20,957 nucleotides of DNA from a virus, in IMG/VR virus record IMGVR_UViG_3300028388_002789, positions 1 through 20,957 of that record; one strand, 5' to 3'. Positions 5,169 through 11,499 of the stretch are shown piece by piece. The number at the start of each line of letters is the position of its first letter. Position 1 is the stretch's first letter. The notes under the pieces are model-generated. The model was not told the DNA's origin and did no database searches. It worked only from the letters and a program-made list of their open reading frames with translations. Position numbers and translations under genes: made by a program.

Positions 5169-6724
5169 AAATCTTTGATACCGCTAATCTAGACGAACGC
5201 CTGATGCGGACCTTATCAGCAGACGAGGCCGCGCACATCTACAACGGGCTCGATTGCTGCGTCACGGCCGAAATCTACAACGAGCTTTCTGAACAAATAA
5301 AAACCGAGCCCGAGAATGTTCAAGAAACCTATAAGGTAGCGATGGCCAAACTTGCTCCCATCCTTGAAATGAGTATGCGGGGCACCCTGATCGACGAGTT
5401 TGCCCGACAAGAAAGTATCCGATCTTTAGAAAAAGACTTGGCCGGGCTAGACTCGAAATTTCAACGGATTATGACTGAGGTATTCGGTAGTCGCCTTAAC
5501 TGGAACTCTCCGAAACAACTTCAAACCCTCTTTTACAATCTCCTCGGCCTCAAGCCCGTCAAGAAACGAAATCAAAACGGCGTTTTTGCCCCGACTACAA
5601 ATCGCGAGGCACTCGAGTTCATGGCCGGGCGTTACCTCTACGCAAAGCCGCTGGCCAACATGATCCTAGCCCTTCGCGACATCAGTAAACAGCTTTCATT
5701 TCTCAAAACCGAGATAGACCCCGATCAGCGTATTCGTACATCCTACAACACTACTGGAACAAATACCGGCCGCCTATCCTCGCGTATGTCTGATTTCGGC
5801 ACAGGTACAAACTTGCAAAACGTAAATCGCAAGCTCCGTTATCCCTTCGTGGCCGATCCAGGCATGTACCTTGTAAACGTAGACCTTGAACAGGCTGATG
5901 GCCGCAACGTGGGCGCAATTTGCCATGACCTTTTTTACGATCGCGGGCCTGAGTTTGCAAGTTCCTATCTTGATGCCTGTGAGTCGGGCGACCTTCACAC
6001 AACTGTTTGCAAGATGACGTGGCCCGAACTTTATTGGCCGGAGGACGAAGATGAATGGAAAAGCTTCTGCGATAGTATTATCGCGCATGGGCAAGACAGT
6101 TACCGTCAACTGGCCAAAAAACTTGGGCACGGCACAAATTATTACGGAACTCCTAGAACAATGGCCAAACACGCCCATGTGCCTACCAAAATCATCGAAG
6201 AATTCCAGCAGCGATACTTCAAACAATTTTCATGTATCCCTGAATGGCACAAAAGTGTCATATCAGACATTAAAAATACAGGCACTATCACAACCCTTTT
6301 CGGGCGCAGACGTATGTTCTTCGGGCGAGGCAATGACGCTTCTACGCACCGAAAGGCTATCGCTTATGCCCCTCAATCTATGACTGGAGAACAGATTGAC
6401 CGCGGGCTACTACAAGTCTGGCGCAAATATCCCCAGGTTCAACTTCTAAACCAAGTTCACGACAGCATCCTATTCCAAATACCGTACAGCGAAGCAAAAG
6501 AACTAATCCCTGCCGTTCTAGAAACAATGAAAGTAACACTTACGCTCAAAGGCGGGCGCAAGTTCACTGTTCCACTTGAGGCCCAAACGGGCTGGAATTG
6601 GAGCAAGGCAACAAAACAAAACCCTTATGGATTGCAGGAATGGACAGGAAAAGAAGAGCGGCCGCGGCCAACACCCAAAAATCGACTGAAGGACTTTTTC
6701 AAGGCTCCCGCCCGGACTTCGTAG
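5165..6724 (+). CDS. Family A DNA polymerase, chain carrying exonuclease motif III plus the polymerase domain
   Basis: This 519-residue replicative polymerase chain starts with a remnant of the proofreading domain, AHIYNGLDCCVTAEIY, which is exonuclease motif III (Y26-x3-D30). The polymerase core follows: MRGTLID (71-77), NWNSPKQLQ (112-120), thumb/palm TGTNTGRLSS (197-206), motif A VNVDLEQADGR (D240), motif B SYRQLAKKLGHGTNYYG (R314, K318, H322, Y326) and motif C NQVHDSILFQ (D433). Compared with E. coli Pol I, motif A has DLEQAD in place of DYSQIE, the F762 position is His, and motif C has HDS rather than HDE; both metal-binding aspartates are kept, so it should be active. The start is an ATGA overlap with the DUF1937 gene. 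The 3' end overlaps the helicase gene. Confidence 0.9.
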   Translation: MKIFDTANLDERLMRTLSADEAAHIYNGLDCCVTAEIYNELSEQIKTEPENVQETYKVAMAKLAPILEMSMRGTLIDEFARQESIRSLEKDLAGLDSKFQRIMTEVFGSRLNWNSPKQLQTLFYNLLGLKPVKKRNQNGVFAPTTNREALEFMAGRYLYAKPLANMILALRDISKQLSFLKTEIDPDQRIRTSYNTTGTNTGRLSSRMSDFGTGTNLQNVNRKLRYPFVADPGMYLVNVDLEQADGRNVGAICHDLFYDRGPEFASSYLDACESGDLHTTVCKMTWPELYWPEDEDEWKSFCDSIIAHGQDSYRQLAKKLGHGTNYYGTPRTMAKHAHVPTKIIEEFQQRYFKQFSCIPEWHKSVISDIKNTGTITTLFGRRRMFFGRGNDASTHRKAIAYAPQSMTGEQIDRGLLQVWRKYPQVQLLNQVHDSILFQIPYSEAKELIPAVLETMKVTLTLKGGRKFTVPLEAQTGWNWSKATKQNPYGLQEWTGKEERPRPTPKNRLKDFFKAPARTS

Positions 6725-7896
6725 AAACCTTTATGGAGTTGACTACGCACCTATCTTCACCGCCCATATTTCGTAAGTGGGCGGCATTATCAGCCATTGC
6801 GGGTGCGCTAGAACGCAAAGTCTGGGTGCGCACAATGGGCTCCAATCTGTATCCGAATATGTATGTAGTATTAGTAGCCCCGCCGGGCGTAGGCAAGACT
6901 GAGGTCACATGGAGAGTTCGATCCCTATTGAAGGATTTAGACACCCATCATGTAGCCAGTTCTTCCGTTACAAAAGCCTCAATGATGGACGAACTGGCCG
7001 AAGCTGTACGTCGTTTTCTTACCGCTGAAGGAGGGGTTCTAAGTTTCAATTCTCTTTCCCTCGTGGTCAACGAACTTGGCGTACTGTTGCCGGGCTACGA
7101 TACAGAGTTTATGAACGCCCTTACCGACCTATGGGACTGCAAGGATTATTCTGAAAAGCGCAGGCACTCACAAAACAAAGAACCGATAGACATCAAGCAC
7201 ACGCAGCTTAATATGCTGGCCGCGTGTACCCCGTCCTACCTGCAAGAAACTTTGCCTACTGGAGCTTGGGATCAAGGCTTTATATCCCGAACCATGCTAA
7301 TTTATTCGGGCGACCGTCAGCTTCGTTCCCTATTCGAGGAGTCACATGTGAATGAGGACATACTTGAACAGTCTAAAGATATGATAACTCACATCGCCGG
7401 GCTATACGGAGAGCTAAAGTTCACGAAAGAATCGGCCGAACTAATCGACCAGTTTCACCTAAGCGGCGGGGAGCCTGCACCGGATCACCCTAAACTCGTT
7501 TCATACAAAATTCGCCGAACAGTCCACTTGTTGAAATTATGCCAGCTATGCTCAATTAGCCGATCGGACGATCTAGTAATTGAGAAGCAAGATTTTCAGC
7601 GGGCGTCCGACTTTCTATTCGAAGCCGAGGCCCACATGCCTGAAATCTTTAAGGCCATGAGTCAGGGTGGTACGGGCAAAGTCATGGAGGAAACATGGCA
7701 TTATGTATTCACCACGTACTCGAAAGAACAAAAGCCGGTCATGGAGCATCGCCTAATTCAATACCTGCAAGAGCGTGTGCCGGTCCATAACATAAAACAG
7801 GTTATTGAAATGATGGAACAGGGCAAGATGATAGAAAAGCGGCTTATGAAAGGAGGCTCGGCGTATGTCCCGAAGGCCCGCCGAGCCCTTCATTAA
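6640..7896 (+). CDS. DUF3987-like phage replicative helicase ATPase
   Basis: This 418-residue protein from ATG 6640 (432 from TTG 6598) resembles the DUF3987 group of phage/plasmid replication ATPases. The N-terminus has the typical FVETFMELTTHL...FRKWAALSAIAGALERKVWV lead-in; Walker A is APPGVGKT (K86, T87 from this start); LSLVVNELGVLLPG is the Walker B-like strand ending Asn-Glu; QGFISRTMLIYSG supplies the Arg-containing sensor strand. The C-terminal 80 residues look like a winged helix (HRLIQYLQERVPVHNIKQVIEMM). It probably unwinds the template for the polymerase encoded just before. The start is uncertain: neither TTG 6598 nor ATG 6640 has a well-spaced SD, and the first ATG after the polymerase stop (6733) would cut the conserved lead-in. 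It overlaps the polymerase gene by about 85 bases. The last + strand gene. Confidence 0.78.
   Translation: MDRKRRAAAANTQKSTEGLFQGSRPDFVETFMELTTHLSSPPIFRKWAALSAIAGALERKVWVRTMGSNLYPNMYVVLVAPPGVGKTEVTWRVRSLLKDLDTHHVASSSVTKASMMDELAEAVRRFLTAEGGVLSFNSLSLVVNELGVLLPGYDTEFMNALTDLWDCKDYSEKRRHSQNKEPIDIKHTQLNMLAACTPSYLQETLPTGAWDQGFISRTMLIYSGDRQLRSLFEESHVNEDILEQSKDMITHIAGLYGELKFTKESAELIDQFHLSGGEPAPDHPKLVSYKIRRTVHLLKLCQLCSISRSDDLVIEKQDFQRASDFLFEAEAHMPEIFKAMSQGGTGKVMEETWHYVFTTYSKEQKPVMEHRLIQYLQERVPVHNIKQVIEMMEQGKMIEKRLMKGGSAYVPKARRALH
7855..7887 (-). terminator. Candidate terminator of the minus-strand lysis/tail transcript
   Basis: GGCTCGGCG (7855-7863) and CGCCGAGCC (7879-7887) form a perfect 9-bp GC-rich stem with a 15-base loop, just beyond the last minus-strand stop (7893). 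On the minus strand it is followed by TCCTTTCA, a weak T-tract; on the plus strand no T-tract follows. It lies inside the 3' coding end of the helicase gene. The weak T-run makes efficiency uncertain. Confidence 0.45.
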
Positions 7897-8129
7897 ACTT
7901 CGTTACACCCAGCGGCAATTGCGGCCAAGGCTGTAGCCCCAGTAGCCTTGGCCGTTTTTTCTTCAGGACTTGCACCGAGTTTAAGCAGGGCTCCAGCATG
8001 GGCCGTTCTCACCTGCTTAGTATCTCCGCAAACCGCACTAGCTTTAGCGGTTTCACTCCCCGGCAAGTTCCCTAAGCAACCGCTCAACATCATCATCACT
8101 GGGATCAACGCCAATTTTTTCCAGCGCAT
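7893..8129 (-). CDS. Small outer-membrane lipoprotein, probable o-spanin (Rz1-like)
   Basis: This 78-residue protein starts MRWKKLALIPVMMMLSGC, a lipoprotein signal with lipobox LSGC and acylated Cys18; the mature part is about 60 residues with two further cysteines (C34, C75). The start at 8129 is backed by AAAGGA upstream; a longer ATG form from 8168 would put 13 residues before the signal. It begins inside the inner-membrane spanin gene in another frame (overlap 8053-8129), the classic Rz/Rz1 arrangement. Unlike lambda Rz1 it is not proline-rich. Residues about 56-70, EEKTAKATGATALAA, are encoded by the arms of the plus-strand terminator. Its stop shares three bases with the convergent helicase stop. 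The lipoprotein call is firm; the spanin role rests on context. Confidence 0.7.
   Translation of the reverse strand: MRWKKLALIPVMMMLSGCLGNLPGSETAKASAVCGDTKQVRTAHAGALLKLGASPEEKTAKATGATALAAIAAGCNEV
7922..7963 (+). terminator. Strong intrinsic terminator of the replication operon
   Basis: CGGCCAAGGCT (7922-7932) and AGCCTTGGCCG (7944-7954) form a perfect 11-bp stem with an 11-base loop, followed directly by TTTTTTCTT. It lies 26 bases after the helicase stop, so it ends the plus-strand transcript. It sits wholly inside the coding end of the convergent lipoprotein gene. Confidence 0.92.
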
Positions 8130-8301
8130 TTTCAATCCTTTCTCGAATTTTGGCCGACTCCTCGGCATCAGCTTTAAGTTGCTTTGCCACCAAGGCAGAC
8201 TGCGCGTGATTATAGCCCGCCTTATATGATCCGACCATTAGAGCCAGAGCTATCACAACTAGGCCGATTTTCATGGCCATAGGATTAAACAATCCAAACA
8301 T
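8053..8301 (-). CDS. Inner-membrane spanin (Rz-like)
   Basis: This 82-residue protein has one N-terminal membrane segment (IGLVVIALALMVGSY, about residues 12-26) followed by a periplasmic charged helix (QSALVAKQLKADAEESAKIRER ...) of coiled-coil character, the layout of phage i-spanins that pair with a small lipoprotein to fuse the membranes in the last step of lysis. It is short for an Rz protein. Its 3' 77 bases overlap the lipoprotein gene in a different frame. The start overlaps the holin stop by one base (TGATG), with GGGAGG about ten bases upstream. Topology and position make the assignment likely; sequence alone would only give a membrane-anchored coiled coil. Confidence 0.7.
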   Translation of the reverse strand: MFGLFNPMAMKIGLVVIALALMVGSYKAGYNHAQSALVAKQLKADAEESAKIRERIENALEKIGVDPSDDDVERLLRELAGE

Positions 8302-8486
8302 CAGGTATTGCCTCCCTTTCTCTTAGCCCGCTGATACCAGCCTTCAACAATCAGGGCCATCAAAGCTGATCCTGCAATGACTAGATCAGGATCGGTGGCC
8401 AGTTTGTCGCCGAAGGCAACAGAACTTGCTGCAAGTGCTCCCACGCCGTAGCGCAGGATAATTCGAATGTAGGGTTCGTATTTCAT
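8301..8486 (-). CDS. Small holin, Pam3-gp28-like
   Basis: This is a 61-residue membrane protein. After MKYEPYIRIILRYGVGALAASS it has a hydrophilic turn (GDKLATDPDL), a second hydrophobic segment (VIAGSALMALIVEGWYQ) and a basic tail RAKRKGGNT. This matches the pattern I know from the Pam3-gp28 family of putative phage holins. Two membrane segments and a positive C-terminus fit a class II holin, which would form lesions that release the cytoplasmic endolysin encoded just upstream. ATGA overlap with the endolysin gene (8483-8486) and TGATG with the spanin gene show a coupled lysis cassette. Confidence 0.75.
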   Translation of the reverse strand: MKYEPYIRIILRYGVGALAASSVAFGDKLATDPDLVIAGSALMALIVEGWYQRAKRKGGNT

Positions 8487-9214
8487 CTTCTACCTCCAAA
8501 GATACGTTTCCACCACGGCAAGCGCCCGGTTAAAGCGCGATCCGCACGTCCACCCGCCGGGCTTGGGTTTGGCCGTTGTATGGGCCGTATAAGCCCCCAT
8601 TGGCCCGCTTTAAGCGCCTTTTCAAAGGCCAATGCGATTTGTTCAATCTCAGGGCCGACCTTTCGTGCATCGCCATTAACAATGTTGCGGGCATCCGCAT
8701 GACGATAGGGAAGCCCGTCATAGTCACTCAACTTGCGCCCACGAAACATTCCGGCTTGACAACCGTAAGCAGCAATTTTGGCCGAAATTTTCAGGTCCAG
8801 TGCTTTTTCAGGATGAGAAATGAGATCAACTCCGGTCAATGCCGAAGCCTTGACGTAGTTGTCTTCCCAAGTTATCTGAATTTGTCCCCGGCCAAACCAG
8901 CCATCGCGCCAATAGGGTTCTTTTACCCAAGTCAGTTGGCCTCTGGCCCACGCCCGGTCTAGCCGCCGAATGACTTCTGCGTCCGAGGGGTTTTTGTCCT
9001 TATGACCGGGAAAGACTGTTTCCTTGACGGGCATCATACCTCTGCCAGTCTCATGATACACCTCGGCCAGAACGTGGGCCACGTGCGGCAGGGACCAGCC
9101 CTCCATCACATCAAGCAAAGCCTCAGTTCCATCAACTTGGCCTTGAGTCAGTCGTGTCCCAAATACGCCGCTGTCTCGACGACGTAATTGGGCAAAGAAC
9201 TCTTTTCTGTTCAT
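8483..9214 (-). CDS. Endolysin, GH19 chitinase-like muramidase
   Basis: This 243-residue cell-wall hydrolase resembles the glycoside hydrolase family 19 lysozyme-like endolysins. Residues 46-66 (VAHVLAEVYHETGRG...) contain the H54-E55 catalytic-acid motif; WFGRGQIQITWEDNY (106-120) is the second conserved family block, followed by a helix-rich C-terminal lobe. There is no signal peptide or SAR anchor, so release depends on the holin downstream. After a Pro-rich linker (PIQRPNPSPAGG, 211-222), the last 20 residues form a basic, aromatic tail (RLPWWKRIFGGRR) that could bind the envelope. Overlaps the previous and next genes by ATGA. Family call is strong; the exact bond cleaved (N-acetylmuramoyl-GlcNAc) is from the family. 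Confidence 0.88.
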   Translation of the reverse strand: MNRKEFFAQLRRRDSGVFGTRLTQGQVDGTEALLDVMEGWSLPHVAHVLAEVYHETGRGMMPVKETVFPGHKDKNPSDAEVIRRLDRAWARGQLTWVKEPYWRDGWFGRGQIQITWEDNYVKASALTGVDLISHPEKALDLKISAKIAAYGCQAGMFRGRKLSDYDGLPYRHADARNIVNGDARKVGPEIEQIALAFEKALKAGQWGLIRPIQRPNPSPAGGRADRALTGRLPWWKRIFGGRR

Positions 9215-9810
9215 GATCTTTTTACCTCGAATAGATCGGACATCACACCATTGTAGGGGCGATAAATGCCGCAGTTGAGAGGAATGATGCGCGGATAGTA
9301 AGAGTAGATTCCATCCGGCAAATTGTTAGGGATTTCCCTATTCAGAATAAAGAACGTAAAGTCACTTGTTACTGGAGCCTGCGTTGCAGTAGTAATCCCG
9401 GTCGTAAGTTTTGAGCCGGTCTTAACGTCTATGAACGTAACTTCAACCTGCGTCGCGCAGTCCGCGTTGCGCCGCAGGTTATACAGCACCCTCATAATTT
9501 CGCCCGGCTTAAAAATAGGCAGGCCTTGGCCACCGTCTTCACCGCGTTGTCGAGGAACAAGATTTGCAATTTTGCCATTACCGTTAAATTCTACAATCTT
9601 TGGGTCAGACAGCGGCGCAAGTTGTGCCTGAATTTGGGCAACCTTTTCTGGCAGTTCAAGAAACGGCGTCAGATAAGGCCGAGACATGAACCAAAAAATC
9701 GAACCAACAACAGACAGCACCGCGCTGATGGTAAGCACGTCACGGGCTATCGCCATCATTTGATAGCGAATTGTAGGTGACCCGTCTGAACCCGTTTGGT
9801 TAGAACGCAT
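9211..9810 (-). CDS. Single-pass membrane protein with beta-rich ectodomain, unknown
   Basis: This is a 199-residue protein with a short basic cytoplasmic N-terminus, one membrane segment (about 25-43: VLTISAVLSVVGSIFWFM), a helical stalk (ELPEKVAQIQAQLAPL, 52-67) and a beta-rich exported domain of about 130 residues with two cysteines (C118, C180) that could form a disulfide. I do not recognise a family. It is translated with the endolysin (ATGA overlap) and lies between tail-fibre genes and the lysis genes, so candidate roles are lysis timing, envelope remodelling, or superinfection exclusion; none is shown by sequence. There is no lipobox and no cleavable-signal consensus. Confidence 0.65.
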   Translation of the reverse strand: MRSNQTGSDGSPTIRYQMMAIARDVLTISAVLSVVGSIFWFMSRPYLTPFLELPEKVAQIQAQLAPLSDPKIVEFNGNGKIANLVPRQRGEDGGQGLPIFKPGEIMRVLYNLRRNADCATQVEVTFIDVKTGSKLTTGITTATQAPVTSDFTFFILNREIPNNLPDGIYSYYPRIIPLNCGIYRPYNGVMSDLFEVKRS

Positions 9811-9814
9811 AACC

Positions 9815-10717
9815 TTAGACCTCTTCTGCCATTTCTTGCAATTTCTGCCGTTCTTGTTCTAATAGATTTTCGGCCGCCCGCTGGACGAGATTGTAAGCCT
9901 GTTGCAGCGTAAAACCTTGGGCGACCACGAACTCTCGCAGCAGCTTGTTGTTCAACCCAACAACTTGCAATTGGTCAAAGTCCGAGACTTCAAATCCCTT
10001 GCCCTGCAGAAATGTTTCAAAGTCAGCAAGAATGCCTCTGTTGGTAAGAATGCGTTTGATAAGCCGAACTGGAACTTTGCCGTAACGAGGTTTGCGGGCC
10101 TCGGCTACGGTGTTGTCTGGATTAAGCTTATCCCCTCTTTGCAGCGGTCGCTCATTTTCCAGTTCATCTGAGACCGTAATGGCCTCAGGATCGACTGCCC
10201 GGCCGCCAGCTGGAATTGGCAAGTCTGCGTCATCTTCCATCGTTCCTAGCAGATTGATACAAAAGCCTTCTGCATCAACAATCATGCGGCGTTGAGGAAG
10301 TTTCCATTCGCCCGCTGAATCAGACCAAACCGGCCTTTGCGATCTTGTTTGAGGCGGAGGCGTTAGTATCCACTTACGTCCACTGGGCAGGTCTGGCAAC
10401 TTTTCTGGCCAGACATTTTTCGATCCCTGCAAAGTCCAGAAATTGGGCTTATCTGGGCGTTGCAAAACTTCATAGGCCGGAGTGTCGGGCAAAAGCCAGA
10501 CAAGATTGTCCGCGTCCCACTTACCATTGGGCTGGGGATCGGCCAACGCTTCAGGCAAAGTAAGCCATATCAGCTTATCCTTCTCCAGCGTCCCTTTTGG
10601 ATTGAGCCTAGGCCGAGGGCCATTTGCGGGCCATTCGAAAGCGGCCACAAAATAACCTTGGCGGTCTACGGCAATCCCACGCTTGTATTCAATTACTGCA
10701 ATATCATCATCAGCCAT
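9815..10717 (-). CDS. Tail-fibre-associated protein of unknown function
   Basis: This 300-residue soluble protein lies immediately downstream of the glycine-rich adhesin. The first 160 residues are rich in Trp and Pro and contain loosely repeated units (LVWLLPD, WTLQGSKNVWPEKLPD, KWILTPPP, PVWSDSAGEWKLPQ) that recall the short beta-repeats of tail-fibre assembly proteins, but I cannot show homology. Residues 215-300 form a helical module (VRLIKRILTNRGILADF ... LLEQERQKLQEMAEEV) ending in a probable coiled coil. A virion accessory or fibre-chaperone role is inferred from position, as adhesin genes are often followed by such helpers. The start is two bases past the adhesin stop. Confidence 0.55.
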   Translation of the reverse strand: MADDDIAVIEYKRGIAVDRQGYFVAAFEWPANGPRPRLNPKGTLEKDKLIWLTLPEALADPQPNGKWDADNLVWLLPDTPAYEVLQRPDKPNFWTLQGSKNVWPEKLPDLPSGRKWILTPPPQTRSQRPVWSDSAGEWKLPQRRMIVDAEGFCINLLGTMEDDADLPIPAGGRAVDPEAITVSDELENERPLQRGDKLNPDNTVAEARKPRYGKVPVRLIKRILTNRGILADFETFLQGKGFEVSDFDQLQVVGLNNKLLREFVVAQGFTLQQAYNLVQRAAENLLEQERQKLQEMAEEV

Positions 10718-10719
10718 GA

Positions 10720-11499
10720 TTAGTTCCTCTTGATGCAGTAGACCCGGACAATGCCATCACCGCCTGATCCGTCGCCAGTTGACCCAGAACCGCCGCCACC
10801 GCCGGGAAATTCTCCACTTATGCCGTTGCCAGCATTGTTTCCGCGCCCACCCCGGCCATGGTAAGCAGAATTGCCACCGCCTTGATTATTCGCGCGGCCT
10901 CCGCCGCCACCGCCGCCATAGATAGTATTTTGGTCGGCAACTGGAACGTTGGAGACGCCGCCCGTATCTCCGCGGCCTCCATGAACCTGAATACCGCTGC
11001 CTGCTGAAGCAGTAATATCGGTTGCATAACCGATCTGGATAGCAGGATCGCCACCGTTTAAGCCCGCACCGCCCGCAGCCGCTCTATAAACATCGCTAGG
11101 CGCCGTGCCAAAAGAGCTGTCGCCTCCGTTGGCCCCGCCGCTAGCCCCACCGACCCCAACAACCACAGCCTCAGTTGCGCCTAGATCATCAATGTCAAAT
11201 CGGGCAATCAGTCCACTGCCGCCCGCGCCTCCGCCATTGGCCCCATCCCCAGCCTCTCCGCCCGCGCAAATCTCTACAAAGACTTCATCCCCGGTCTCTG
11301 CGTCAGTCGGCTTAGTCCACGTCCCAGAAGGCGAGGTGAATTCTTGATAGTTGTAAGGCACGTTAAATGCTTTCAGCGCCCCGCTCGCCCGTTGAGCAAT
11401 ACCTTCAGGATTGTCCCGCAGCGCCGTGACTAGGGAAGTGGTCAAGGGGGCCCCAGCGGCCACCTGTGCGTTTGTGATAGTTGTCCATGAAACGGCCAT
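10720..11499 (-). CDS. Glycine-rich receptor-binding tail tip adhesin
   Basis: This is a 259-residue protein. The N-terminus (VSWTTITNAQVAAGAPLTT ... NPEGIAQRASGA) matches the attachment motif of many siphophage tail fibres. Residues 47-255 hold at least six glycine-rich clusters (AGGEAGDGANGGGAGGSG, GVGGASGGANGGD, YGGGGGGGR, GRGGRGNNAG, FPGGGGGSGS) separated by short variable loops, ending GGDGIVRVYCIKR. This is the arrangement of adhesins built on a polyglycine type II helix sandwich, such as the S16-type gp38, in which the loops between glycine runs contact the receptor. It should sit at the tail tip or fibre end. TAATG overlap with the hub gene suggests joint synthesis. Fold is inferred from composition and spacing. 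Confidence 0.78.
   Translation of the reverse strand: MAVSWTTITNAQVAAGAPLTTSLVTALRDNPEGIAQRASGALKAFNVPYNYQEFTSPSGTWTKPTDAETGDEVFVEICAGGEAGDGANGGGAGGSGLIARFDIDDLGATEAVVVGVGGASGGANGGDSSFGTAPSDVYRAAAGGAGLNGGDPAIQIGYATDITASAGSGIQVHGGRGDTGGVSNVPVADQNTIYGGGGGGGRANNQGGGNSAYHGRGGRGNNAGNGISGEFPGGGGGSGSTGDGSGGDGIVRVYCIKRN

Noticed and set aside
4600-5180. Split intein or intron between the polymerase halves
   Set aside because: No Cys/Ser intein start, no C-terminal His-Asn block, and each segment has its own start, SD or stop/start overlap; the insert is filled by two complete genes.
5774-6226. Minus-strand 150-residue frame inside the polymerase
   Set aside because: Fully antisense to conserved polymerase motifs, no SD, no recognisable domain; a shadow of the real gene.
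7922-7963. Inverted repeat as a phage attachment site
   Set aside because: Stem-loop with immediate T-tract after a stop codon is a terminator; no integrase in the window.
7948-8229. Plus-strand 93-residue frame across the spanin genes
   Set aside because: Lies after the + strand terminator and antisense to two genes with clear TM and lipobox features.
10780-11350. GC-rich repeats as non-coding repeat array
   Set aside because: They are glycine codons of the adhesin, in frame throughout.
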